Below are positions 17,040 through 25,703 of a stretch of 64,000 nt of DNA, in pieces. The notes beneath the pieces are model-generated. The model had not been told where the DNA came from. It did no database searches and saw only the letters and a program-made list of their open reading frames with translations. Source of the stretch: Janthinobacterium fluminis (GTDB lineage Bacteria; Pseudomonadota; Gammaproteobacteria; Burkholderiales; Burkholderiaceae_D); assembly GCF_028595325.1 (NCBI RefSeq), contig NZ_JAQQXR010000002.1, positions 1 to 64,000 of the forward strand, given 5' to 3'. The translations under genes and the position numbers were made by a program. Positions within the stretch are counted from its first letter, which is position 1. Each line of letters opens with the position of its first letter.

Positions 17040-18094
17040 ATGATGAAAAAAATAGCCTGCGCGCTGGCGCTGGGCGGCGCCTTCGCCTCGTTTAACGCCA
17101 TGGCGTGGGGCAACGACGGCCACCGCGCCGTCGGCGCCATCGCCGACCAGCTGATCCAGGGCAGCAACGCGCAGCGCCAGGTGGCGGCGCTGCTGCAGGC
17201 GGGCGAGAGCCTGGAGAAGGTCGCCAACTGGGCCGACTGCGTGAAGGGCACCTTCTGCGGCCCGCAAACGGCGGAAATGCTCGAATACACAACGGCCAAC
17301 CCGAAGCACAGCGAGTACCACTACACCGACATCCCGTTCCAGAACGCCCACTACCATGACGGCGCCGTCGGCAGCGCCGCCGACGACATCGTGCAGACCT
17401 TGAAGCAGGCCATCGCCGTGCTGCAGGGGCGTGACGACGCGGCCAGCAACCCGCACCGCTTCAGCAAGCGCCAGGCGCTGATCCTGCTGACCCATCTGGC
17501 CGGCGATATCCACCAGCCGCTGCACGTGGGCGCGGCCTACGTCGGCAAGGACGGCGGCTTCGTCGTGCCGGCGGCGCATGGGCAGATCGACGCCGTCAAC
17601 ATGTTCGACGCCCGCGGCGGCAACAATCTGCTGCTCGACGACGCCAGGTTGGCGACGGCCAGCGCCGAACTGATTCCGGCGGCGCCGCCCGGGCCAAGGC
17701 CGAGGCCGCCACCAAACCCGTTACCAAGCCCTTCCACTCCTACTGGGACAGCACGGTGGTCGACTACGCGATGCGGCGCATCGGCGCGCGCACGCCGGAG
17801 CAATTCGCCCGGCTCGTCATCGCCGCCCAGCCCGCCGTGGCCGCCAACACCGGCGCGCCGGCCAACTGGCCCTACCAGTGGGCCGACGACGCGCTGCAGG
17901 CGTCGAAACTGGCGTATGCCGACGTCGCGCCGGGGCAGGCCAGCATACAAACGAGCAAAAATGGCGATCACTACCGCGTCTGGGCGCTGGAAGTGCCGCA
18001 GAACTACCCCGTGCCCAGCTCGGCGCTGGCCAAGGCCCAACTGACCAAGGGCGGCTACCACCTGGCGTCGCTGCTGCAGGCGATCTGGCCCTAA
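17040..18094 (+). pseudogene. S1/P1 nuclease, interrupted by one frameshift
   Basis: The start codes for an exported zinc-dependent S1/P1 nuclease: signal peptide ending NAMA, then mature N-terminal Trp (WGNDGH), HSEYHYTDIPF and LLTHLAGDIHQPLHVG, which supply zinc ligands. Homology leaves this frame at about 17670-17690 and goes on one frame back through PFHSYWDSTVVDYAM and WPYQWADDALQAS to the stop at 18092-18094. The change equals loss of one base in a GC-rich run (GGCGGCGCCGCCCGGG). Joined, the reading frames give about 351 residues, a plausible length. It may be a real mutation or a base-calling error; only the downstream part carries the HSYWDS metal site, so the frameshifted product should be inactive. 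Confidence 0.85.
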
Positions 18095-18117
18095 TCTGGC
18101 CTGAACGGCGCCGCCAG

Positions 18118-18176
18118 CCGGGGACAGACCACGATTTTCGAGAAAGAATTTCTGGAAAATCGTGGTCTGTCCCCGG
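18118..18176. repeat. 22-bp perfect inverted repeat, GGGGACAGACC type
   Basis: Perfect 22-nt arms at 18118-18139 and 18155-18176 enclose a 15-nt loop, which itself pairs AGAAA with TTTCT, so almost the whole 59 nt folds into one hairpin. The arms begin CCGGGGACAGACCACG. It lies between the nuclease stop codon and the GntR gene and may end transcription in both directions. It is related in its first bases to the GGGGTCAG repeats elsewhere in the window. Confidence 0.9.
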
Positions 18177-18245
18177 CTTTTGCCTGGCGCATGGATTATG
18201 ATGATTTTTATGTCGAACCTTTTCCCCCCCGGAGCCCGCCTTTTG

Positions 18246-18917
18246 ATGACGTCCCTTCCCGCCGATGCCAAGCCGGCCGCGTCCAAGCTGCGCGCCGCCG
18301 ACATGGCCTATGACCGCATCGAGAGCATGATCGTCACGCTGCAGCTCAAGCCCGGCGCGCCCATTGTCGAAGCCGAGCTGGTCGAGGGCACCGGCATGGG
18401 CCGCACGCCGGTGCGCGAAGCCTTGATGCGGATGGTCGCGAATGGCCTGATCGACCAGTTGCCGCGGCGCGGCCTGACCGTCAGCGCCATCGAGGCGGCC
18501 GAGCACCTGACGTTGATCGAAACGCGCCGCGTGCTGGAGCGCCTGATCGTCGCCAGCGCCGCGCGCCGCGCCGCGCCGCCGCTGCGCAAGGCCATCCTGG
18601 CGAGCGCGCAAAAGATGGTCGGCGCCGCCGCCAAGAGCGATTTGAAGGGGTATATGCTGGCCGACCAGGGCCTGGACCACGTCATCCACGAAGCCTGCCG
18701 CAATCCGTCGGCGGTGGCGGCGGTGGTGCCGCTGGTGATCAAGTGCCGGCGCTTCTGGTACGCCTACCAGCACGAGGGCGACATCGAACAGGGCGCCGCC
18801 TGCCATCTGCAACTGGCCGCCGCCATCGCCGCCGGCGACGCCGACGCCGCCGTGCGCGGCGCCGACGCGCTGATGGATTACCTGGAATCGTTCACGCGCA
18901 AGGTGATCGACGGCTGA
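18246..18917 (+). CDS. GntR-family regulator (FCD type), probably of hydroxyproline genes
   Basis: The 223-residue protein has an N-terminal winged helix (MAYDRIESMIVTLQLKPG, GRTPVREALMRMVANGLI, LPRRGLTV). An all-helical FCD ligand domain follows (LIETRRVLERLIVASAARR, DQGLDHVIHEACRNP, HLQLAAAIAAGDADAA). I chose the ATG at 18246, preceded by a GGAG; ATGs at 18162 and 18210 would start in or near the repeat. It lies 83 bp before the hydroxyproline epimerase gene on the same strand, so local control of that operon is likely. Confidence 0.87.
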   Translation: MTSLPADAKPAASKLRAADMAYDRIESMIVTLQLKPGAPIVEAELVEGTGMGRTPVREALMRMVANGLIDQLPRRGLTVSAIEAAEHLTLIETRRVLERLIVASAARRAAPPLRKAILASAQKMVGAAAKSDLKGYMLADQGLDHVIHEACRNPSAVAAVVPLVIKCRRFWYAYQHEGDIEQGAACHLQLAAAIAAGDADAAVRGADALMDYLESFTRKVIDG

Positions 18918-19000
18918 TACCCGCGGGTGTGCTGAAATCGTCGTTCTCGGTCAGGCTTTCCGGCCAAGACAGCAAGGATTAACTCGATTAATCTGAGCCC

Positions 19001-19936
19001 ATGAAAAAGATCTCGATACTCGACACCCACACCGGCGGCGAGCCGACCCGGCTGATCCTCGACGGCGGCCCCGACCTAGGCGCAGGCCCGCTGGGCGAGC
19101 GCCTGGAGCGCTTCCGCCGCGACCACGACCGGCTGCGCTCGGCCACCGTCTGCGAGCCGCGCGGCTCCGACGTCATGGTCGGCGCGCTGCTGTGCCAGCC
19201 GCACGCGCCCGATTGCGCGGCCGGCGTCATCTTCTTCAACAACACCGCCTACCTGGGCATGTGCGGCCACGGCATGATAGGTTGCATCGCCTCGCTGGCC
19301 CACCTGGGCCGCATCGGCCCCGGCCGCCACCGCATCGACACGCCCGTCGGCGTCGTCGAAGGCGAGCTGCACGCCGACGGCAGCGTCACCGTCCACAATG
19401 TGCCGGCCTACCGCGCGCACCGCAACGTCGCGCTGGACGTCGAGGGGCATGGCCGCGTGGTCGGCGACGTCGCCTGGGGCGGCAACTGGTTTTTCCTGGT
19501 CGCCGAACATGGCCTGCGGGTCGAGCATTCCAACATCGACGCGCTGACCGATTTCGCCTGGAGTGCGCGGCAGGCGCTGGAGCGCGCCGGCGTCCGCGGC
19601 GCCGACGGCGCGCTGATCGATCACGTCGAACTGTTCGCGGCGTCGGCCACGCCGGGCGTCGACAGCCGCAACTTCGTGCTATGTCCGGGCAAGGCCTACG
19701 ACCGCTCGCCCTGCGGCACCGGCACCAGCGCCAAGGTGGCCTGCCTGGCTGCCGACGGCAAGCTGGCGCCCGGCCAGCTGTGGCGCCAGGAGAGCATCAT
19801 CGGCAGCGTGTTCGAGGCGTCCTACCGCATCGACGGCGAGCGCATCCTGCCGAGCATCCGCGGCCGCGCCCACGTCAGCGCCGAGGCGACGCTGCTGCTG
19901 GACCCGAGCGACCCGCTGGTCTGGGGCATCCGTTGA
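19001..19936 (+). CDS. 4-hydroxyproline 2-epimerase
   Basis: The enzyme turns trans-4-hydroxy-L-proline into cis-4-hydroxy-D-proline. In the 311-residue protein the two catalytic cysteines of the proline racemase family are both present: Cys88 in GMCGHGMIG and Cys238 in SPCGTGTSA. The start [10 protein letters not shown] is typical. The Cys/Cys pair fits an epimerase or racemase and not a dehydratase, which has Thr at the second site. The stop codon overlaps the TTG start of the next gene. Confidence 0.92.
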   Translation: MKKISILDTHTGGEPTRLILDGGPDLGAGPLGERLERFRRDHDRLRSATVCEPRGSDVMVGALLCQPHAPDCAAGVIFFNNTAYLGMCGHGMIGCIASLAHLGRIGPGRHRIDTPVGVVEGELHADGSVTVHNVPAYRAHRNVALDVEGHGRVVGDVAWGGNWFFLVAEHGLRVEHSNIDALTDFAWSARQALERAGVRGADGALIDHVELFAASATPGVDSRNFVLCPGKAYDRSPCGTGTSAKVACLAADGKLAPGQLWRQESIIGSVFEASYRIDGERILPSIRGRAHVSAEATLLLDPSDPLVWGIR

Positions 19937-21057
19937 CGGCAGGCGCCGACGTGCTGGTGATCGGCGCCGGCATCGTCGGCGCCGCCTGCGCGGATGAACT
20001 GGCGGCGCGCGGCCTGCGCGTGCTGGTCGTCGAAGAGGGCGTGGTCGGCGGCGGCGCCACCGCCGCCGGCATGGGCCACCTGGTGGCCATGGACGACAAT
20101 CCGGCCGAGCTGGCGCTGACGCGCTACTCGCTGGAGCTGTGGCGGCGCTTCGTCGCCGAGGCGCCGCAGCGGCACGAATACAGCCCCTGCGGCACGATCT
20201 GGGTCGCCGCCGACGACGAGGAAATGGCGGCCGCGCGCGCCAAGCGCGGCATGCTGACGGCCGCCGGCATCGCCTGCGAACCGCTCGACGCCGCAGCGCT
20301 GTACGCCTGCGAACCGCGCCTGCGGCCCGGCCTGGCCGGCGGCTTGCGCGTCGGCGGCGACGCCGTCGTCTACCCGCCCAAGAGCGCGCGCATTCTGCTC
20401 GAACGCGCCTGCGCGCGCGGCGCCCGCCTGCTGGCGGCGCGCGTGCGCAGCATCGACGCGCACGGCGTGGCGCTGGAGGGCGGCGAGCGGATCGCCGCCG
20501 GCATGGTCGTCGTCGCCAACGGCGTCGCTGCCGCCGCGCTGCTGCCGGAGCTGCCGATCCGCCCGAAAAAAGGCCACGTCATGATCACCGACCGCTACCC
20601 CGGCTTCGTGCGCCACCAACTGGTCGAACTGGGCTACGTCAAAAGCGCCCACGCGGCCAGCGGCGAATCGGTCGCCTTCAACGTCCAGCCGCGCCCGACC
20701 GGACAACTGCTGATCGGCTCCTCGCGCCAGTTCGACAGCGCCGACCGCGACGTCGACGTGCGCCTCATGCAGCGCATGCTGGCGCGCGCCGCCGACTACC
20801 TGCCGGGGCTGGCGCAACTGAACGCACTGCGCTGCTGGACCGGCCTGCGCGCCGCCAGCCCGGACGGCCTGCCGCTGATCGGCCCGCACCCGGCGCGCCG
20901 CAACGTCTGGCTGGCGAGCGGCCACGAAGGGCTCGGCATCACCACCGCGCTGGCCACCGCACAACTGCTGGCGTCGCACATCTGCGGCTCGGCAGCGCCG
21001 ATCCCGGCCGAAGCCTACCTGCCGGCGCGCTTCGCGCAACTGGACGCGCATGCCTGA
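19933..21057 (+). CDS. D-hydroxyproline dehydrogenase, FAD oxidase-like subunit
   Basis: This is a DAO-type FAD oxidoreductase of 374 residues with dinucleotide fold [21 protein letters not shown] and C-terminal [15 protein letters not shown] and [17 protein letters not shown]. The best start is TTG at 19933, overlapping the epimerase stop (TTGA), because the family begins a few residues before the VIGAG fold; a GTG at 19951 is possible. With the two following genes it forms the three-part D-hydroxyproline dehydrogenase that makes pyrroline-4-hydroxy-2-carboxylate. Confidence 0.88.
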   Translation: MTAGADVLVIGAGIVGAACADELAARGLRVLVVEEGVVGGGATAAGMGHLVAMDDNPAELALTRYSLELWRRFVAEAPQRHEYSPCGTIWVAADDEEMAAARAKRGMLTAAGIACEPLDAAALYACEPRLRPGLAGGLRVGGDAVVYPPKSARILLERACARGARLLAARVRSIDAHGVALEGGERIAAGMVVVANGVAAAALLPELPIRPKKGHVMITDRYPGFVRHQLVELGYVKSAHAASGESVAFNVQPRPTGQLLIGSSRQFDSADRDVDVRLMQRMLARAADYLPGLAQLNALRCWTGLRAASPDGLPLIGPHPARRNVWLASGHEGLGITTALATAQLLASHICGSAAPIPAEAYLPARFAQLDAHA

Positions 21058-21313
21058 GCGGATCGAACTCAGCATCGACAAGCGCGCCGTCAGCGTCGCC
21101 GCCGGCAGCAGCGTCGCGGCGGCCATCGCCATCGCCGGCGGCGGCATCACGCGGCGCTCGGTCGGCGGCGCGGCGCGCGCGCCGCTGTGCGGCATGGGCG
21201 TCTGCCAGGAATGCCGCGTCACGATCGACGGCCGCGCGCACCGGCTGGCGTGCCAGACCCCGTGCGCGCCCGGCATGCAGGTGCAAACGGCGGCGCGCGA
21301 GGGCGCGGCATGA
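21050..21313 (+). CDS. Small [2Fe-2S] subunit of D-hydroxyproline dehydrogenase
   Basis: An 87-residue ferredoxin-like protein. The cluster motif is LCGMGVCQECRVTIDG plus a later LACQTPC, typical of the small 2Fe-2S subunit found with opine/hydroxyproline dehydrogenases. It overlaps the FAD subunit upstream by eight bases and the next gene by ATGA, which indicates coupled translation of one complex. Confidence 0.88.
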   Translation: MPERIELSIDKRAVSVAAGSSVAAAIAIAGGGITRRSVGGAARAPLCGMGVCQECRVTIDGRAHRLACQTPCAPGMQVQTAAREGAA

Positions 21314-22566
21314 CACAGCACTTCGACGTATTGATCATCGGCGCCGGCCCGGCCGGCCTGGCCGCCGCCGCCGGCGCCGCCACGGCCGGAGGCAGGATCG
21401 GCATCGTCGACGACAACCCGCTGGCCGGCGGCCAGATCTGGCGCGGCGGGCCGGAGCACGGCAAGGACGCCCGCGGCGCGGCGCTTTGGGGCGCGCTGCG
21501 CAACGCCGGCAACGTCGAATTCCTCGCCCGGACCCGCGTACTCTACCCGTCGGGGGCGCAAGAACTGCGGGCCGAAACGCCCGCCGCCGCACTGACGCTG
21601 CGCTACGGCCGCCTGATCATCGCCACCGGCGCCCGCGAGCGGCTGCTGCCGTTCCCCGGCTGGACCCTGCCGGGCGTGACGGGCGCCGGCGGCCTGCAGG
21701 CGCTGGCCAAAGGCGGCTACCCGGTGGCGGGGAAACGTATCGTCGTGGCCGGCTCCGGGCCGCTGCTGCTGGCCGTCGGCGCCACCCTGCGCGAGCGCGG
21801 CGCCCACATACTGGCCATCGTCGAACAAACGCCGCTGCGGCGGCTGGCGCGCTTCGCGCTGGCGCTGCCCGCCGCACCGGGCAAACTGACGCAAGCGCTG
21901 CAACTGCGGCGCCAGCTGAGCGGCGTGCCCTACCACGGCGGCGCCTACATCCGCGCGGCCGGCGGCGACGGCCAACTGCGCGACGTCACCCTACAACAGG
22001 GCGCGGCCCGGCGCACAATCGAATGCGAGCACCTGGCCTGCGGCTACGGCCTGATCCCCAACCTCGAACTGGCCGGCGCGCTGGGCTGCGCGATGGAGGA
22101 CGGCGCCGTCGCGGTCGACGGCTGGCAGCAAAGCAGCGTGCCCGGCACCTACTGCGCCGGTGAAAGCACCGGCGTGGGCGGCGTCGACCTGGCGCTGGCG
22201 GAAGGACGCATCGCCGGACTGGCCACCGTCAACGCCACGCGGCAAGCGGCGCGCCACCTGGCGGAACGGGCGCGCTGGCAGCGCTTCGCCGCCCGCCTGT
22301 CGCGCGCGTTCGCCCTGCGTCCCGAACTGCGCGGCCTGTGCGACGACGACACCATCGTCTGCCGCTGCGAAGACGTGCGGCACGGCGAACTGGCGCGGCA
22401 CGCCAACTGGCGCAGCGCCAAACTGCACACCCGCTGTGGCATGGGCGCATGCCAGGGGCGCATCTGCGGCGGCGCCGCCGCCACCCTCTACGGCTGGCGG
22501 CAAGACGACATACGCCTGCCGCTGAGTCCTGCGCGCATCGCCAGCCTCCTCGCCGACCCCGAATAA
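21310..22566 (+). CDS. D-hydroxyproline dehydrogenase, NAD(P)/FAD subunit with BFD-like FeS domain
   Basis: The 418-residue protein has an N-terminal pyridine-nucleotide-disulfide oxidoreductase fold (LIIGAGPAGLAAAAGAA; second fold RIVVAGSGPLLLAVGA). The C-terminal Cys-rich BFD-like domain reads IVCRCEDV then HTRCGMGACQGRICGG. This is the alpha-type subunit that passes electrons from the oxidase subunit. The start at 21310 uses the ATGA overlap. Convergent with the AraC gene; two inverted-repeat units fill the 185-bp gap after the stop. Confidence 0.88.
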   Translation: MTQHFDVLIIGAGPAGLAAAAGAATAGGRIGIVDDNPLAGGQIWRGGPEHGKDARGAALWGALRNAGNVEFLARTRVLYPSGAQELRAETPAAALTLRYGRLIIATGARERLLPFPGWTLPGVTGAGGLQALAKGGYPVAGKRIVVAGSGPLLLAVGATLRERGAHILAIVEQTPLRRLARFALALPAAPGKLTQALQLRRQLSGVPYHGGAYIRAAGGDGQLRDVTLQQGAARRTIECEHLACGYGLIPNLELAGALGCAMEDGAVAVDGWQQSSVPGTYCAGESTGVGGVDLALAEGRIAGLATVNATRQAARHLAERARWQRFAARLSRAFALRPELRGLCDDDTIVCRCEDVRHGELARHANWRSAKLHTRCGMGACQGRICGGAAATLYGWRQDDIRLPLSPARIASLLADPE

Positions 22567-22582
22567 GTACCGAAATCCGCCC

Positions 22583-22667
22583 CTGGGGTCAGGTCTAGAC
22601 ATGACGGTTTGTCGTTTTATTGGTACGTTTATTTGCGGAAAACCGCCATGTCTAGACCTGACCCCAG
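22583..22667. repeat. Inverted-repeat unit A, GGGGTCAGGTCTAGACATG type
   Basis: Arms of 28 nt at 22583-22610 and 22640-22667 pair with a single mismatch and enclose a 29-nt loop. The core is GGGGTCAGGTCTAGACATG. The unit lies 16 bp after the stop of the plus-strand oxidoreductase gene and is copied 100 bp further on. Confidence 0.92.
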
Positions 22668-22682
22668 TATTGAATTACGCAC

Positions 22683-22767
22683 CTGGGGTCAGGTCTAGAC
22701 ATGCTGGGTTGTCGTTTTTTTGGTACGTTTATGGGCGGAAAACCGTCATGTCTAGACCTGACCCCAG
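22683..22767. repeat. Inverted-repeat unit B, copy of unit A
   Basis: This unit repeats unit A at an exact 100-bp offset, including the loop sequence TTGGTACGTTTAT. The outer 21 nt of each arm pair perfectly; the inner part of the left arm has diverged. The right arm supplies the last five codons (PWGQV) and the TAG stop of the minus-strand AraC gene, so the repeat extends into coding sequence. Confidence 0.92.
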
Positions 22768-23549
22768 GGGTGTTTGCAAGTTTTTTGGGCGCGGTAGTCG
22801 CTCGGGGTGAGGCCGACTTTTTCTTTGAATTGGCGGGTGAAGGCGCTGTGGTCGTGGTAGCCGCAGGCGATGGCGATGTCGGTGATGTTTTGTCGCCCGG
22901 CGAGTAGGGCGGTCGCCGCGTCGAGCCGGGTTTTGATGATCATTTGCCGCGGCGTCAGGTGGAAGATGCGCTGGAAGTAGCGTTCGATTTGCGACGCCGA
23001 TAGCCCGGCGATGCGCGCCAGGTCGCTCAGTTGGATGGCTTGTTCGTAGTTGTCGCGGATGTGGTCGGCCGCCGCCGAGATGCGCCCATATACGGGGTGG
23101 GCTTTGTCGGGCATGTTGAGGTCGCGCGAGATGCCGCTCAGGCCGACGATGCGGCCGCTATGGTCGCGCAGCGCCATTTTTTGTGTCATGCACCAGCCGG
23201 GGTCGCGGTCCGGGTATAGGTGGAGTTCGAGCCGGTCGCGGATGTCCGGCCCGCCCGCCAGTATGCTTTGGTCTTGTTCGTGGTAGTTGCCGGCGTAGGC
23301 GGCCGGGAAGACGTCGGCGGCGCGCCGGCCCAGGAGCGCCGCTTTGTCGCGCAGGCCGCAGCGGTTGGCCAGTGTCTGGTTCACCACGACGTAGCGCCCT
23401 TGCAGGTCTTTGACGAAGAAGACGACGTCGGGCAGCAGGTCGAATAGCGGCTCGGTGAAGAAGACGTCGTCGATCAGCGCCGCCAGCCGCCGCCGCGGTG
23501 TGTCGCGGCCGCTGGCGTCGGCAGGCTCGGTTGGCGTTGTCTGTGTCAT
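22752..23549 (-). CDS. AraC-family regulator with PAS sensor domain
   Basis: The 265-residue protein has an N-terminal PAS domain (LLPDVVFFVKDLQGRYVVVNQT; GLSGISRDLN) followed by an AraC double helix-turn-helix (IQLSDLARIAGLSASQIERYFQ; NITDIAIACGYHDHSAFTRQFK; VGLTPSDYRAQ). It lies 55 bp downstream of the dapA-family gene on the same strand and probably shares its transcript. The C-terminus PWGQV and stop codon are supplied by the inverted repeat, so the natural tail may have been replaced. A role in hydroxyproline use is inferred from position. Confidence 0.9.
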   Translation of the reverse strand: MTQTTPTEPADASGRDTPRRRLAALIDDVFFTEPLFDLLPDVVFFVKDLQGRYVVVNQTLANRCGLRDKAALLGRRAADVFPAAYAGNYHEQDQSILAGGPDIRDRLELHLYPDRDPGWCMTQKMALRDHSGRIVGLSGISRDLNMPDKAHPVYGRISAAADHIRDNYEQAIQLSDLARIAGLSASQIERYFQRIFHLTPRQMIIKTRLDAATALLAGRQNITDIAIACGYHDHSAFTRQFKEKVGLTPSDYRAQKTCKHPWGQV

Positions 23550-23604
23550 GCGCTTGCGGCTTTCTCCGGTGGCATTGCGGACGCGGCTGGCGCTGCGCCG
23601 CTGT

Positions 23605-24516
23605 CTATCGCAGCCCGCTCAGGTCGGGCCGCCGGTCCAGCGCCGCGCGGACGATGTGCGCGACGTGTTCCCGTTCCGCGCCGCTCAGCGGCTGGCGCGG
23701 CCGCCGCACGTTTTCGTTGCCGACGCCGACCAGGGTTTCGACCAGTTTCAGGTTCTGCACCAGTTTGTTGCTGACGTCCAGGTGCAGCAGCGGCATGAAC
23801 CATTGGTAGAGTTTCAGGGCCTCGTCCCAGCGCTGCGCTTTCATCAGTTGGTACAGTACCACGGTTTCTTTCGGGAATGCCACCACCAGCCCCGCCAGCA
23901 GGCCGTCGGCGCCCACCGCCAGGCCTTCGAACGCGAGGTCGTCGACGCCCATGAAGAGTTGGTAGCGTTGGCCGAGGGCGTTGCGCAGGTCGGTGATGCG
24001 GCGCACGTTGTCGCTCGATTCCTTGATCGCCACCAGCCATTCGCAGTCGGCCAGGTCGAGGAAGTCTTGCGGTGTCAGGTCGACTTTGTAGCTGACCGGG
24101 TTGTTGTAGACCATGATCGGCAGCTGGGCCGCTTCGGCGATGGCGCGCAGGTTGTCTTTCGCTTCGCGCGCGTCGGCCGCGTACAGCACGGAGGGCATGA
24201 CCATCAAGCCTTGCACGCCCATGTCGGCGGCTTGCTGGACGAAGCGGCAGGCGTTGCGGGTGCGCGTTTCGGAGACGTTGACCAGCACCGGCACGCGTTT
24301 GTCCGCCACCGCCAGCGCGGTTGCCGTCACCGCCAGTTTTTCGTCGAAGGACAGGGTGCTGGCTTCGCCCAGCGAGCCGCAGGTCACCAGGCCGTGCACG
24401 CCGTTCTCGATCTGGAAGGCGAAGTGCCGTTCCATTGCCGCGTGGTCCAGGTCTTCGTTGTCCTTGAACTTCGTCGTCACCGCCGGGAAGACGCCTTGCC
24501 ACTTCGTTATAGCCAT
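23605..24516 (-). CDS. DapA-family pyrroline-4-hydroxy-2-carboxylate deaminase (probable)
   Basis: A dihydrodipicolinate-synthase-family lyase of 303 residues. The Schiff-base lysine is K165 (LVAIKESSDN), with the partner tyrosine Y137 in VYNNP. Members of this family found with hydroxyproline epimerase and D-hydroxyproline dehydrogenase deaminate pyrroline-4-hydroxy-2-carboxylate to alpha-ketoglutarate semialdehyde; I infer that role from the neighbours. A strong AAAGGAGTG ribosome-binding site precedes the ATG. The semialdehyde dehydrogenase that would complete the route is not obvious here. Confidence 0.82.
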   Translation of the reverse strand: MAITKWQGVFPAVTTKFKDNEDLDHAAMERHFAFQIENGVHGLVTCGSLGEASTLSFDEKLAVTATALAVADKRVPVLVNVSETRTRNACRFVQQAADMGVQGLMVMPSVLYAADAREAKDNLRAIAEAAQLPIMVYNNPVSYKVDLTPQDFLDLADCEWLVAIKESSDNVRRITDLRNALGQRYQLFMGVDDLAFEGLAVGADGLLAGLVVAFPKETVVLYQLMKAQRWDEALKLYQWFMPLLHLDVSNKLVQNLKLVETLVGVGNENVRRPRQPLSGAEREHVAHIVRAALDRRPDLSGLR

Positions 24517-24641
24517 TGTTTCACTCCTTTTGTTGGGGAAATTGACAACTGGCGTACATGGTAATGCGCATCTAATATATTTACAACATATTTAAATGGC
24601 GGGCGGGGGATGCCCGCGCGGGGCTGCCGCGCGGGCCGGTT

Positions 24642-25688
24642 TCAGTCTTCCCGCGTCAGCCGCAGGAAGTGGTCGAGGATGTGGAAGTGGTCGTCGAAGA
24701 ACTGCTCTTCCATGCCGGCCAGGTCGGCGATCGGCGTCCAGCGCGCCTGCGCGGCGTCGTCGGCGCCTTGCACCGCCGGCAGTTGTTCGGTTTGCAGGTC
24801 GAAGAAGTGGGCGTGGGTGATGGTGCGGCCGCGCAGGCTGCGTGCCGGGTGGTCGAAGACTTTGACGTCGACCAGGGCCGCCGCCAGCGACGAGGCGAGC
24901 ACCGCCAGCCCGGTTTCCTCGGCCAGTTCGCGCAGCGCGCCCTGCAGCACGCGCTCGTGCTGCTCGATGAAGCCGCCCGGCAGCGCCCACAGTCCTTTGC
25001 CGGGGAAGCCGCCGCGTTGGATCAGCAGGACGTGGCCGGCCGTTTTGACGAGGGCGTCGGCGGTGGAGAAGATCGGCGCGTAGGGCGCGGCGCGCCAGGC
25101 GGCCCGGTAGGCCTGCACGGCCTTGTGTTCCTGCACCAGCGGCCGGTAGCACGGCAGCAGGCTCCAGGCGCGCAGGTAGTGGCGCACCGCCAGCGGGACC
25201 AGCGCGTCGACCACGGCCAGCGAGACGTCGATGTCTTCGGCTTCGAAAAGCACGCTGCGGATCGCGGTGGCGTGGATGTCGGCGGCGTCGCTGATGAAGA
25301 TTTCCTGCCATTGCGGGAAGTGGTTCAGGTAGTGGCTGGAGTTGTCCTTGATGTAGCCGACCAGGGCGATGCGCCTGGCGCCGGCCGCGCACTGCTGTAC
25401 TTTTTTGCTGACCACGCCGGCCCAGCGGGCGTCTTCGTAGTAGTCGCGCACGGCCACGTAGCTGACGCGCCCGCGCTCTTCGGGGGCGAGGGTGGCGGTG
25501 ATCATCGCGGCGCGTTCCTGCCAGGTGAAGGGGTTTTTCGCGCTGCGGGCGTGGAAGGACGAGCCGAGCACGACGATCACTTTGGGCGCCGCGTCGAGGG
25601 CCATGCGCAGCAGGCTGGCGTGGCCCTTGTGGAAGGGCTGGAAGCGTCCGATCAGGACGGCGGCGTCGGCGTTTGCGTGGGTGTTCAT
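24642..25688 (-). CDS. nadM: Bifunctional NMN adenylyltransferase / Nudix hydrolase
   Basis: The N-terminal half (to about 185) is a NadM-type adenylyltransferase with the nucleotidyltransferase motif GRFQPFHKGH and later SSHYLNHFPQW. The C-terminal half carries a Nudix box beginning GGFPGKGLWALPGGFIEQ and containing RELAEETGL. Such two-domain proteins make NAD from NMN and hydrolyse ADP-ribose. It is 348 residues long, as expected. It is the last gene of a pncA-pncB-nadE-nadM run, 15 bp after nadE. Confidence 0.94.
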   Translation of the reverse strand: MNTHANADAAVLIGRFQPFHKGHASLLRMALDAAPKVIVVLGSSFHARSAKNPFTWQERAAMITATLAPEERGRVSYVAVRDYYEDARWAGVVSKKVQQCAAGARRIALVGYIKDNSSHYLNHFPQWQEIFISDAADIHATAIRSVLFEAEDIDVSLAVVDALVPLAVRHYLRAWSLLPCYRPLVQEHKAVQAYRAAWRAAPYAPIFSTADALVKTAGHVLLIQRGGFPGKGLWALPGGFIEQHERVLQGALRELAEETGLAVLASSLAAALVDVKVFDHPARSLRGRTITHAHFFDLQTEQLPAVQGADDAAQARWTPIADLAGMEEQFFDDHFHILDHFLRLTRED

Positions 25689-25703
25689 CAGGTCTGCTTC
25701 CCT

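Noticed and set aside
22601-22810. 69-codon open frame within the inverted repeats
   Set aside because: It is made almost wholly of repeat sequence and repeats its own peptide twice; no independent support.
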